Shown: positions 25,474 to 33,885, counted from the stretch's first letter. The stretch: DNA of 36,186 bases from Planctomycetia bacterium (GCA_030539035.1 JAUNSU010000032.1:1-36186); one strand, 5' to 3'. Translations and numbers: made by a program. The notes: generated by a model not told the origin, from the letters alone.

Positions 25474-26547
25474 ATGGATTCCGAATTTTACGAAAAACAT
25501 CTTCGAACATTTCCATCGGAAAAATACCTTTCCGGACGGGAAGACATTCCTCTTTTTGGAAGTTTGCCGGATCTTTTTCGATCTTTTCAAAAAGCGACGG
25601 GATATTATTTGAAATTTGTCCGCGCAGGCGGTACTCTTCCCGCTTCCGATCGGTATTCCAAATTGGAAATGCTCCATCGGGAAGCAATTTTGAGAGAGAT
25701 GGCCGATCCGGAAAGTCTTTTTGCCCCCGAAGAGGATTTTTTGCAGAAAGAGATCTTTTCGGAAAGGGAAATTCGATCTGGTGAACAAAGCATTGCAAAC
25801 GATTTGCAGGAAAAACCGGAATCGCCGGAAGAAGAGAAATCCTCTCTTCAAATGCTGGCCTGTATTCCTGTATTAAATATTCAGAGAAGGAAATTGGGGA
25901 ATCTCGTTTTATGGAAATCGCTGAAAACGCCCGGTTTGATCGGGGAATCTCCCGCTATCGAAGCTGCACAGGCTCTCGCGGCAACGATCGGAGAAACCTA
26001 CAGCTGGGCAAATACGGTTCGTGAACGAGAAACGGAGCTGGCTGCTCTTTCGTGCTGTCTTTTTAACTCGCGTAATCGAAATCATGGGGAACATCTGTAC
26101 GAAATACTCAAGGATGGCGCCCAGATGATCCACTGCGAAGCATCCGCATTTTTTCTCCTTGATGAGAATGCTTCCTGCCTTAAACTTCGATCCGCCTGGG
26201 GACTGCCGGAAGAACGGTTTACAGCTCCTCCCCGTCCTCTCAACGGCGCTCTTGCCGATTTGGAAGCCCTCCTCGGAAACGCCGTGATCCTCAATGAATC
26301 TTATCTCGCGGAATTATGGAAATCACCCGAATGCTTTTCCTCATCCATCTGTGTTCCCGTGATTTCCGATTCCACGGTCCTCGGAACCCTCTGGTTTTTC
26401 TGCGATGAAAAAAGAGATTTCGATCAATGCGATATGAATATCCTCGAACTCGTCGCCGGGAAAATTGTTCTCGAACTCGAAAATATCGCGATTCGGGAAC
26501 AACTTGCCCAGAAAAACAGGATAAAATCTCCTGAAGAAATTCAGTAA
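25474..26547 (+). CDS. GAF-domain protein without recognisable output domain
   Basis: The 357-residue cytosolic protein begins at ATG 25474 with GGGTGG upstream. The segment SLPDLFRSFQKATGYYLKFV near residue 30 resembles the N-terminal sensor part of planctomycete signalling proteins. A first GAF-like portion lies near residues 120-180. A clear GAF domain follows near 200-345, with EILKDGAQMIHCEASAFFLL, LRSAWGLPEERF, SICVPVISDSTVLGTLWFFC and NILELVAGKIVLELEN. GAF domains bind small ligands or mediate dimers and normally precede a phosphatase, cyclase or kinase domain. Here the protein ends about 15 residues after the GAF helix. The stop TAA lies at the border of a mobile-looking repeat, but that stop is probably original. 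Function unknown, presumably regulatory. Confidence 0.75.
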   Translation: MDSEFYEKHLRTFPSEKYLSGREDIPLFGSLPDLFRSFQKATGYYLKFVRAGGTLPASDRYSKLEMLHREAILREMADPESLFAPEEDFLQKEIFSEREIRSGEQSIANDLQEKPESPEEEKSSLQMLACIPVLNIQRRKLGNLVLWKSLKTPGLIGESPAIEAAQALAATIGETYSWANTVRERETELAALSCCLFNSRNRNHGEHLYEILKDGAQMIHCEASAFFLLDENASCLKLRSAWGLPEERFTAPPRPLNGALADLEALLGNAVILNESYLAELWKSPECFSSSICVPVISDSTVLGTLWFFCDEKRDFDQCDMNILELVAGKIVLELENIAIREQLAQKNRIKSPEEIQ

Positions 26548-26553
26548 ACTACT

Positions 26554-26724
26554 CATACTGTAAAAATATTTTTGTTTGGAACCACGGATGACACGGATAA
26601 ACACGGATGAAATTCCTATAAGATTCGGGCCTGATATTTTTGATGAAAACGTGTTTTTACCAAAAAAATATCCGTGAAAATCAGTGAAATCCGTGGTTTC
26701 AAAATCGGTTATTTACAGTTTGTC
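26554..26724 (+). mobile_element. MITE-like hairpin repeat type A, copy 1
   Basis: This non-coding element of about 170 bp has imperfect inverted ends (CATACTGTAAAAATA at the left; the complement of the right end reads CAAACTGTAAATA). TAAACTACT is repeated exactly on both sides (26545-26553 and 26725-26733). The left arm carries three CACGGAT units and the right arm the complementary ATCCGTG, TCAGTG and ATCCGTGGTT, allowing a long hairpin. It fills the gap between two convergent genes whose stop codons lie within the two flanking repeats. It encodes no protein. Confidence 0.7.
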
Positions 26725-26728
26725 TAAA

Positions 26729-29700
26729 CTACTTTACCAGTTTGCGAAGCTGTTCAAGGATCTGATTGTTCGCGTTCCATTGGACTTTAAGATCCTCCAA
26801 GGAAGCACGTTCTTTCTCGACAACTTGCGGCGGCGCCTTTTTAATAAAGTCGCCGGACAACTTCGCCTCTTTGGATTTAATGAATCCGGCCAGCTTTTCC
26901 AGATCCTTTTCTTTTTTGCCAATCTCGGAGGCAACATCGATCAGATCGGCAAGATCGACAAAGATCTCCATCTTCGCCGAACTTACGTTCGCAGATAATG
27001 GAGGAACTTCGATCTCTTTGCCCCAGGCGACCGCAGCCGCTCCCGCCATTCCCTTCAAATAAGGGGCCATCGGAGAAAGAAGATCGGCGACCCCTTCTTC
27101 ACAACGGACTGAAAATTGGATTTCCGTTTTCGGAGCGACATTCTGCCGGGCCCGAACTTCCCGCAACCCGCGAAGAAGCTCCTGGAATAAAGTGAACTGC
27201 TCTTCGATTTCCCGATCAACCCGACTCAAATCGGCAACAGGCCAAGGAGCAATCGTAATGCTTTCGGACACTTTTTCCGGCTTTAATCCGCGTACAGGCG
27301 CAAACGGCGCGAGCCGCTGCCAAATTTCTTCGGTAATAAACGGAGTGATCGGGTGAAGAAGCCGCAAAATCGAATCCAGTACATAAACCAAAAGGGATTG
27401 AACCTTATCACGCTGATTCGGATCGTTCATGCGCGCCTTGGTGATCTCCAGATAAAAACTGCAAAATTCATCCCAGGCGAAGTCGTAAAGGGCCCGGGCC
27501 GCTTCCGAATATCGGAACGTTTCCAGCGACTGGGTTACCTGATCCGATACCGTTGCCAATCGACTCAAAATCCACCGATCTTCAAGCAAAAGATCGTCGT
27601 CTTTGATCTCTTTCGGTTCGAAGCCTTCCAGATTCATCATTACAAATCGCGCGGCATTCCAGAGCTTATTGCAGAAATTCCGGGCAACTTCAAATCGTTC
27701 ACCAACGATCGGAGCCTGAGCAAGCGCTTTGTCTTCCGGTTTTTCTGCCCATTGAGTGGAAAATTCCTTCTTGCACTTCGGACAGGCAATTTTGGGAAGA
27801 GTCCTGTTCTTTTTCGTCTGTTCGACAATCGCGCCGCAATAAGGACACTCAAAATCGAGTCCCAATCGGACATCCTGATTTTCGGTCGTCAAGTAGGCAA
27901 TCGCGAATCGAAGGGAATCGGTTCCGAACTTTTCGATGATCGCAACCGGGTCAATTCCGTTTCCTTTGGATTTCGACATTCCTTCCCCGTACTTGTCGAG
28001 GATCTTCGGATGAATGAAAACATCGTCGAACGGCTTCTTTCCAAGGTTGAAATAGCTTGCCAAAACCATACGGGCAACCCAAAGGGAAATGATATCCCGA
28101 CTCGTGATCAAAATATTCGTGGGATAATAATAGTTCAGATCCGGCGTATTATCCGGCCAGCCAAGGGTCGAATGCGGCCAAAGCGCGGAACTGAACCAGG
28201 TATCGAGAACATCTTCTTCCTGGGTGAGGGAATATCCGGGAACCGCGTCGGCGGTAAGATTTTCCTCCTGAGAGCAGATCCACCATTGTTTGTGTTCCTC
28301 ATCAAATCGCCAAAGAACATCCTCTCGTCCGGCAAAAGCCGCTTTGAGAACCTCTTCCGTTGCCGATCCATCGCAATACCAGACCGGGATCCGATGTCCC
28401 CACCAGAGCTGCCGTCCGATCGGCCAATCCCGTTTTTCGGAGAGCCAATCAAGATATCCCTTCGCGTATCGGGCCGGATGAATTTTCACTTCATTCGATT
28501 CGACCGCATCCATTGCCATTTGGCAAAGACGTTCCATTTTCACAAACCATTGATCGTTCAAATACGGCTCGATCGGCGTCTTGGAACGGTCGGACATGGA
28601 AATTTCGATCTCGCGATCCTCGGTTTTTACCAGAAGACCTTCCTTTTCAAGATCTTCCAGAACCTGGGCTCTTACTTTCTTAATCGGAAGCCCCGCGTAT
28701 TTTCCGGCGTTTTCATTATAAACTCCATCTTCCTGAAGAAGATTGATCATCGGCAGTTTTTGCCGTTTTCCAACTTCATAGTCGTTGGGATCATGGGCAG
28801 GTGTGATCTTCACACATCCGGTTCCCAAGTTCGGCTTGGCCCAAATATCGGCGACCAACGGGATCTCTCTCTTCATGAGCGGCAAAAGGACCTTTCTTCC
28901 GTCCGCCGCCATTTTGGCAAGCTGGATCAGGAAAGGAAGCGATTCCTTTCTCCGACGAAGAAGATCATCAAGCTGGATCTGAAGATCTGCTTTCTCTTTT
29001 TCCGGACCGTTGGCAATTTTTTCCCGAAGATCTTTTTCGATCCGGTTGAATTCCGATTCCGGCGAAGGATGAACGGCAACGGCGGTATCGCCAAGCATGG
29101 TTTCCGGTCGGGTCGTCGCAACCATTACGAATTCCGGTTCTCCCGGCTTTGGATCGACGATCGGATAATGGATATACCAGAAATTGCCTGCAATGGTCTC
29201 ATGAAATACTTCATCATCGCTTACGGCCGTTTGAAGATGGGTATCCCAGTTGACAAGCCGTTTTCCGCGATAGATCAGACCGTCCCGGAAAAGATTGAAG
29301 AAGAAATAGCGGACCGCTTTGGCGCAAACCGGATCAAGAGTGAATCGGGTTCGGCGCCAATCGCAGCTGCACCCCATCGTTTTAAGCTGTTTGATAATTC
29401 TCTGCTGATACTGATCCTTCCAATTCCAGATCCGTTCGACGAGCGCTTCCCGTCCGATATCATGCCGCGTTTTGTGTTCCTGTTCAAAAAGACGCTTCTC
29501 CACAACTGCCTGAGTTGCAATTCCCGCGTGATCGACGCCCGGGACCCAAAGCGTTTCAAAGCCCTGCATCCGCTTCATCCGAATCATTGTGTCCTGAAGC
29601 GTTTCGTTGAGCGCGTGTCCCAAGTGCAGGGCCCCGGTAACGTTCGGCGGCGGAATTACAATCGTATAGGGCTTCTTTTCCGGATTCGGTTCGCTGTGAA

Positions 29701-29800
29701 AGTATCCTTTTTCTTCCCAAAAAGCGGACCATTTTTCCTGCGCCGCCAGTGGTTCATATTGCTTGGGAAGCTCGTTCATCAATTGCTCTTGTGTCGACAT
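26729..29800 (-). CDS. valS: Valine-tRNA ligase
   Basis: The start is taken at ATG 29800 (MSTQEQLMNELPKQYEP). Upstream codons are open but not protein-like; an ATG at 29779 is also possible. The 1023-residue enzyme shows the class I HIGH motif PPNVTGALHLGHAL near residues 50-63, the editing domain with MVATTRPETMLGDTAV, KMSKS as GEGMSKSKGNG near 608, an anticodon-binding domain and the C-terminal coiled coil. It charges tRNA-Val. Two insertions stand out: a charged, probably helical segment of about 40 residues in the editing domain, and a CPYCG...CPKC zinc-ribbon of about 30 residues after KMSKS (near 647-675). I recall a comparable ribbon in planctomycete ValRS. Its stop lies in the border repeat of the mobile-looking element. 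Confidence 0.97.
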   Translation of the reverse strand: MSTQEQLMNELPKQYEPLAAQEKWSAFWEEKGYFHSEPNPEKKPYTIVIPPPNVTGALHLGHALNETLQDTMIRMKRMQGFETLWVPGVDHAGIATQAVVEKRLFEQEHKTRHDIGREALVERIWNWKDQYQQRIIKQLKTMGCSCDWRRTRFTLDPVCAKAVRYFFFNLFRDGLIYRGKRLVNWDTHLQTAVSDDEVFHETIAGNFWYIHYPIVDPKPGEPEFVMVATTRPETMLGDTAVAVHPSPESEFNRIEKDLREKIANGPEKEKADLQIQLDDLLRRRKESLPFLIQLAKMAADGRKVLLPLMKREIPLVADIWAKPNLGTGCVKITPAHDPNDYEVGKRQKLPMINLLQEDGVYNENAGKYAGLPIKKVRAQVLEDLEKEGLLVKTEDREIEISMSDRSKTPIEPYLNDQWFVKMERLCQMAMDAVESNEVKIHPARYAKGYLDWLSEKRDWPIGRQLWWGHRIPVWYCDGSATEEVLKAAFAGREDVLWRFDEEHKQWWICSQEENLTADAVPGYSLTQEEDVLDTWFSSALWPHSTLGWPDNTPDLNYYYPTNILITSRDIISLWVARMVLASYFNLGKKPFDDVFIHPKILDKYGEGMSKSKGNGIDPVAIIEKFGTDSLRFAIAYLTTENQDVRLGLDFECPYCGAIVEQTKKNRTLPKIACPKCKKEFSTQWAEKPEDKALAQAPIVGERFEVARNFCNKLWNAARFVMMNLEGFEPKEIKDDDLLLEDRWILSRLATVSDQVTQSLETFRYSEAARALYDFAWDEFCSFYLEITKARMNDPNQRDKVQSLLVYVLDSILRLLHPITPFITEEIWQRLAPFAPVRGLKPEKVSESITIAPWPVADLSRVDREIEEQFTLFQELLRGLREVRARQNVAPKTEIQFSVRCEEGVADLLSPMAPYLKGMAGAAAVAWGKEIEVPPLSANVSSAKMEIFVDLADLIDVASEIGKKEKDLEKLAGFIKSKEAKLSGDFIKKAPPQVVEKERASLEDLKVQWNANNQILEQLRKLVK

Positions 29801-30094
29801 TTTTCGTAAAATCAGGTTAAAGGAAAGGGATGGGATTCCGATTCGGAAGGAAAGGATCTCAACACGGAAAAACCGTAAACGGACAGCAGTCCGCAATGCG
29901 CGGGATCTTCCCCAATAAAACGGATCGGATATTCAGTACAAACCCTTTCATTTTAGCAGATCTTTTTCCTCTCGGAAGGACCACCTGAACGGGAGATTTC
30001 AGAAACAAGGAATAATATTACAGAATTCAGAACAGATAAAAGGATTAAAATAGCGAAATGAACGACAGTTCACTCCGAATAAAATTTCCATTCA
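29801..30094. other. Upstream region of valS
   Basis: No gene is seen. A TAAAAT box near 29960 on the minus strand could be a -10 element for valS, but no good -35 box accompanies it. No T-box-like structure was recognised. Confidence 0.4.
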
Positions 30095-30135
30095 CAAGAA
30101 AACAAAAACGAGCCCGATTTTTGTTCGAGCCCGTT
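30095..30135 (-). terminator. Intrinsic terminator of the sigma/anti-sigma operon
   Basis: On the minus strand AACGGGCTCG pairs with CGGGCTCGTT (10 bp including two G-U pairs, 9-nt loop) and is followed by a T-rich tract. The fold works only as minus-strand RNA. It lies about 170 nt beyond the anti-sigma stop because repeat copy 2 stands between. Confidence 0.55.
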
Positions 30136-30148
30136 CTGATTTGAGTTT

Positions 30149-30301
30149 CTCAAACTGTAAATAACCGATTTTGAAACCACGGATTTCACGCATTTCACGG
30201 ATACTTTTTTGGTAAAAACACGTTTACATCAAAAATATCAGGTCCGAATCTTATATTGATTTTATCTGCGGTTCCAAACAAAAATACTTTTACAGTATGA
30301 G
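30149..30301 (-). mobile_element. MITE-like hairpin repeat type A, copy 2
   Basis: The reverse complement aligns along its whole length with 26554-26724 at high identity. It has the same ends (CATACTGTAAAAG and CAAACTGTAAATAACCG) but lacks about 20 nt of the CACGGAT-rich arm. A 7-bp direct repeat, TGAGTTT, borders it at 30142-30148 and 30302-30308. It is placed between the anti-sigma gene and its probable terminator. Confidence 0.7.
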
Positions 30302-30306
30302 TGAGT

Positions 30307-31185
30307 TTAATTCGAGGTGATTTCAAATCGAACCGTTTTATGCAGATCTTTTCCGGAAGCATCGTAAAGATCGGAAGGAGTATTGGACTCCCGCCATTTT
30401 TTCAGAGGCTCCGAAAATCGAACAGAAGAAACATAGTCGGTTCGGGACTGAATCCAGTGGATCAATTTTTCCAGATTTTGCTGGGTCAACTGAAATTCCA
30501 GAACGGTTTTCCCGTCCCGATGTTTGGTACTGAAAGTAAGGCCCAACGCGGAACATTGATCCTGAAATTTAGGAAAGAACACATCTTTTTTCGCGCTGTT
30601 CAATACACAGAAGACCGCGGAAGAAAGAAACGCCGGATCAGGTTTTTGAACTTTGGGAACAGGAGCGTACGCAATGGGTACTTCCAAAAAGGAAGGATTT
30701 TTCTTTTCCAAGGGAACATCCTTAACGGATGCAATCGCGGTTTCTTCCTTTTTAAGGACAGGAAGATCTTTTAAAGGTTCGGAAACATTCTGCTTAACCG
30801 GGGCAACTGCAACGGTTTGCACTTCTCCCTGATCGGGATTCGGGGTCTGAAAGAGAAACAGGGGAAGAATCAGGAACAAAAGCAGCGCGGAAGCGGCTGA
30901 ACAGACCAAAGTCCGATTCTTTTTGCAAAATTGATATACTTTCGACTCTTTGGGACGAACGACATTTCCTCGATTGACCTTTTCGAGAATCATTTTGGAA
31001 AAATCAGAAGGAAGGGAAACCCGCGGGGTTTTCGAAATTTGCTCGCGAATTTTCAAAAAAGTCGAATAAATCGCAGCCGCTTCCTGATTAATCTCAATTA
31101 AATGGGCAACGTGCAACGCGGTTTTTTCATCGACTTCACCATCTGCATAAAGACTGATGAGTTTTTCCAAATCAGTTCTTTTCAT
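30307..31185 (-). CDS. Probable membrane anti-sigma factor
   Basis: The 292-residue protein starts behind AAGAGGTG. Its N-terminal part, DLEKLISLYADGEVDEKTAL, followed by HVAHLIEINQEAAAIYSTFL, resembles the helical sigma-binding domain of ECF anti-sigma factors. One membrane helix follows near residues 90-112 (LVCSAASALLLFLILPLFLF). The remaining 180 residues would be extracytoplasmic and are unrecognised; the last 100 include HRDGKTVLEFQLTQQNLEKL. The usual zinc-binding HxxxCxxC of many anti-sigma factors is absent. The gene is 78 nt behind the ECF sigma gene, the usual place for its antagonist. Assignment rests on context, topology and the N-terminal pattern. Confidence 0.7.
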   Translation of the reverse strand: MKRTDLEKLISLYADGEVDEKTALHVAHLIEINQEAAAIYSTFLKIREQISKTPRVSLPSDFSKMILEKVNRGNVVRPKESKVYQFCKKNRTLVCSAASALLLFLILPLFLFQTPNPDQGEVQTVAVAPVKQNVSEPLKDLPVLKKEETAIASVKDVPLEKKNPSFLEVPIAYAPVPKVQKPDPAFLSSAVFCVLNSAKKDVFFPKFQDQCSALGLTFSTKHRDGKTVLEFQLTQQNLEKLIHWIQSRTDYVSSVRFSEPLKKWRESNTPSDLYDASGKDLHKTVRFEITSN

Positions 31186-31263
31186 TACGGCACCTCTTCC
31201 GGTGTAAACAATTTCTGTAAAATGTTTTCGCGGCCCTGAGCAGGAAAGATCGTTTAAAGGATC

Positions 31264-31818
31264 TCACAAGCTCTCTCTTTGCCGCTCAATAATCTCTTTG
31301 AGCGCGATTCTTGCCCGATGAAGCCGACTCCGGATCGTTCCAACAGGGACATTGAGCATCTCGGCGATTTCGTCGTAAGAAGCCCCTTCAATTTCCCGAA
31401 GGATCAGGGGACTTCGATACTCGATCGGCAGCCGATTGATCCCATCCCAAAGGATTTTGGAATCTTCTTCCCTTGTGGAAAGCATTTCCGGCGAATCGCC
31501 CGGATCAGCAAAACACTCTCCGCGCTCTTCCAAAATTTTTTCCATGGAGACAGATCTTTTGCGCTGACGCAGGTGCCCTACCGCAATATTGAAGGAAATT
31601 CGATAGATCCAGGTATAAAACCGGCTGGATCCCCGAAAACGGTCCAAATTCGCGAAGGCCTGTAAAAATGCTTCCTGAACAACATCCCGTGCGTCTTCAT
31701 AATCGTTTACAATATGATAAACAATATTGTACAAACGATCCTGATAACGCTCCACCAGAACACCAAAAGCGTTCTGATCTCCGGCAAGCGTTTGTTCAAT
31801 CAACTTTTCGTCGGACAC
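31264..31818 (-). CDS. RNA polymerase ECF-type sigma factor
   Basis: I start at GTG 31818, which has AGGAG 6 nt upstream; the frame is open for 60 more codons but these are AT-rich, not protein-like and contain the promoter. The 184-residue protein has sigma region 2 (DRLYNIVYHIVNDYEDARDV, then VQEAFLQAFANLDRFRG and FYTWIYRISFNIA) and region 4 (LPIEYRSPLILREIEGASYD, EIAEMLNVPVGTIRSRLHRA). It belongs to the RpoE/SigW-like ECF group. It would direct transcription of a stress or envelope regulon and be held inactive by the product of the next gene. Confidence 0.95.
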   Translation of the reverse strand: MSDEKLIEQTLAGDQNAFGVLVERYQDRLYNIVYHIVNDYEDARDVVQEAFLQAFANLDRFRGSSRFYTWIYRISFNIAVGHLRQRKRSVSMEKILEERGECFADPGDSPEMLSTREEDSKILWDGINRLPIEYRSPLILREIEGASYDEIAEMLNVPVGTIRSRLHRARIALKEIIERQRESL

Positions 31819-31894
31819 TTCTGCTCCTATTTCGTTGGATAAATTTTGACGAAAGAAGTTCCAAATTATTAAAAATTTACAGAAAATATATTTT

Positions 31895-31923
31895 ATTATA
31901 CACAAAAAAACTTTTAAAAGCAA
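31895..31923 (-). promoter_or_regulatory. Sigma-70-like promoter of the ECF sigma operon
   Basis: On the minus strand TTGCTT (31918-31923) and a perfect TATAAT (31895-31900) are separated by 17 nt, about 75 nt before the GTG. The operon thus seems to be driven by the housekeeping sigma rather than only by itself. Confidence 0.55.
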
Positions 31924-32122
31924 GAATTTCCCTTTATTTTGGGAAAAATAGGTTTTCCATATCCCATCTTCTTGATAAAATGAGAGAAGATAATGCAATT
32001 TAATTGTATATTACGCCTTTTGCAAAAGAGAGAAAGATTACTCAATTTGTCCATTCTTTCTTTTGCTTTTTGATCCATTATACGTGGATTGCGCAAATTA
32101 ACCATTATGCAAGTAAACAATA

Positions 32123-33775
32123 ATGAACCCAATCGAACGCATCATTATTTCGATAGAAACCGAAGAAGAGACGGAAGAAGTCCGTGTCGAACTTCTGGAT
32201 CATACGCCCGGCGTCTCTTCAATGGATCTCGGGGAATTAATGGATTGGTCAAAAGCCTTGAAGCTCCCCAAAATCCGAACATTGTATCCGGATCGCGAAG
32301 AACTCGCTTTTCACCAATCGCGTCCAAAAGGAAAAGCTGTTTTTGGTCTGAATCCCTTAAATCTCTGTTTTTTTCCTTTGCCGGGAGGGAATTACGCGAT
32401 TGGACGGCTGATCCCTGATTTTCCCGGCAATCCCGACTTCAAAAAGCCGATCCGGCATTTTTTCTTTCAATTTCTTGCCGTTGATCCGGAAACCCTTGCC
32501 GCGTTCGGAAATAATCCCATCCTTCTTTTTCAAACGGCGTTGGGAGATGGACAGCTTGGCTATCAGAGAAATTCCGTCAAAGGGGATCTTGCCCCGATCG
32601 AAATCAGTTTGATGCCTTCTCTTTGGGTCGATATTCCGCTTCTTCGCGGATTGGCCATTTCCCCGGGAATCCTTCCCCTTGCAATTCTGCTCCAGGCCGC
32701 GTTGGATTCGATTCTTACCTGTTTTAAAGGAAGTACATCGCCCCTGCATACGGTTGCCGGACTCTTCAGTCTTCTTCCGGTCCATTGGCGAACGGAATTA
32801 AGCTTTGCAGTCGGACTCCATTTTGAGGGCGATCATTATCTTCGCTTGATCTTTCTGGACGGATCGGAAGAAAACGGCGAACCGGATCCGAATTTTCCCT
32901 TATACGATCTCGACAAGATCGGATCCGGAGTAAACGTCCCTCCTCTGATCGAAGGCTGGCCCCTGTTTGTTCAGCTCATCCTGCAATCCGGACAGTATCG
33001 CTATTTTTGGCGCAAACTGATGGACGATTATCGATCACGCTCCAAAAATGGATCCGATCCCATGGAAGAAATGCTGAAAACCGAAGAAGTCAATCAGGCC
33101 GGATATGAATGGCTCTATGAACTTCTTTATCTTTTGAATCAATATCGCAGATTTCTGATCTCGCCCGACAAAGGCAAAGGAACTTCGCAAAAAGAAGGGA
33201 ACGAAAAATTCTTTACTCTCGGCGAAAACCCGGATGAATTGACTCGGGAACAATTGGAACAGATTTTGGAAACCGATTTGCTGGACGAATCTTTATTGCG
33301 AAGGATCTTCAATCACGAAGAATCTCCTTTTCATTTTGATGAGAAGCGATACGATCGCAAAAAATTGAGTTGGGACGGAACTTCCACGCCGGAATTGGGA
33401 TCCGATCTTCCTTATCCCAACAAGCCCAGGAAAAAAATCGAATTCAATCAGCCGTTGATGATTCACACGGATCAGTCGGTATTTTCCCCTTTTCAATGCC
33501 TGATCGCACGGTTTCCGGAACGGCAAAATGATTTCATCGAGTTCGATTCTCTTGTGCGGCAGGTTCTGCAATTACAGTCCGGGGCGATGCCCATCCTTGA
33601 AAATTATTGGGAGAACTTTCGGCTCCGTCTCTCCCAGGAAGAACTTTGGGCTTTAAGAGAAGAATATTCCCATTATATTCAGGCTCTGCTGAATTATGAG
33701 GAACAAACGGACAAGTTTGTTCCCATCGAAAGAAATCTCGCGGCATTGGGAATACTGGAAATTCTGCTTCATTAG
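32123..33775 (+). CDS. Large cytosolic protein of unknown function
   Basis: The 550-residue protein starts at ATG 32123 without a clear ribosome site. It has no signal peptide or certain membrane helix. Two stretches stand out: YAIGRLIPDF leading to RHFFFQFLAVDPETLAAFGN near residues 92-132, and a segment near 218-252 with LFSLLPVHWRTELSFAVGLH and HYLRLIFLDGSEE. I recall a similar arrangement, a GR-containing strand, then a PPExLARFxNNP-like motif, then PPxxRTxFSFSTGLxF, in hypothetical proteins of Planctomycetes. It also distantly recalls GAP1-N2-like domains of GTPase-centred conflict systems. Both links are from memory and uncertain. The last 250 residues are charged and helical, with a repeated EQLEQILETDLLDESLLRRI-type segment. 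It diverges from the ECF sigma operon. Confidence 0.8.
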   Translation: MNPIERIIISIETEEETEEVRVELLDHTPGVSSMDLGELMDWSKALKLPKIRTLYPDREELAFHQSRPKGKAVFGLNPLNLCFFPLPGGNYAIGRLIPDFPGNPDFKKPIRHFFFQFLAVDPETLAAFGNNPILLFQTALGDGQLGYQRNSVKGDLAPIEISLMPSLWVDIPLLRGLAISPGILPLAILLQAALDSILTCFKGSTSPLHTVAGLFSLLPVHWRTELSFAVGLHFEGDHYLRLIFLDGSEENGEPDPNFPLYDLDKIGSGVNVPPLIEGWPLFVQLILQSGQYRYFWRKLMDDYRSRSKNGSDPMEEMLKTEEVNQAGYEWLYELLYLLNQYRRFLISPDKGKGTSQKEGNEKFFTLGENPDELTREQLEQILETDLLDESLLRRIFNHEESPFHFDEKRYDRKKLSWDGTSTPELGSDLPYPNKPRKKIEFNQPLMIHTDQSVFSPFQCLIARFPERQNDFIEFDSLVRQVLQLQSGAMPILENYWENFRLRLSQEELWALREEYSHYIQALLNYEEQTDKFVPIERNLAALGILEILLH

Positions 33776-33802
33776 ATCTTTCAGAGCGGATCTGAAAAAA
33801 CA

Positions 33803-33834
33803 GGGGGCGCGGACTTCCGCACCTTCCCGTTTTT
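33803..33834 (+). terminator. Possible terminator after the unknown gene
   Basis: GCGG-ACTT-CCGC forms a tight hairpin extended by GGG/CCC pairing and is followed by GTTTTT, about 30 nt behind the stop. It lies in the short gap between convergent genes. Confidence 0.4.
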
Positions 33835-33885
33835 ACGATATCTTCAGAACAGATCTCTCAGAACTGTCCTTTTATCAGAAAACGA

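Noticed and set aside
26578-26700. CACGGAT repeats considered as a CRISPR array
   Set aside because: The units are only 7 bp, unevenly spaced and mirrored within a hairpin; there are no spacers and no cas genes.
27353-29809. An 818-codon open frame on the plus strand opposite valS, and similarly long ones opposite nqrA (18144-19712) and gcvPB (22150-23724)
   Set aside because: They mirror strongly conserved genes. The sense genes rarely use TTA, CTA and TCA codons, which keeps the opposite frame free of stops; the translations are low-complexity and unlike proteins.
29801-30094. T-box leader upstream of valS
   Set aside because: No T-box-like conserved sequence and no terminator/antiterminator pair were recognised, and such leaders are not expected in this group.
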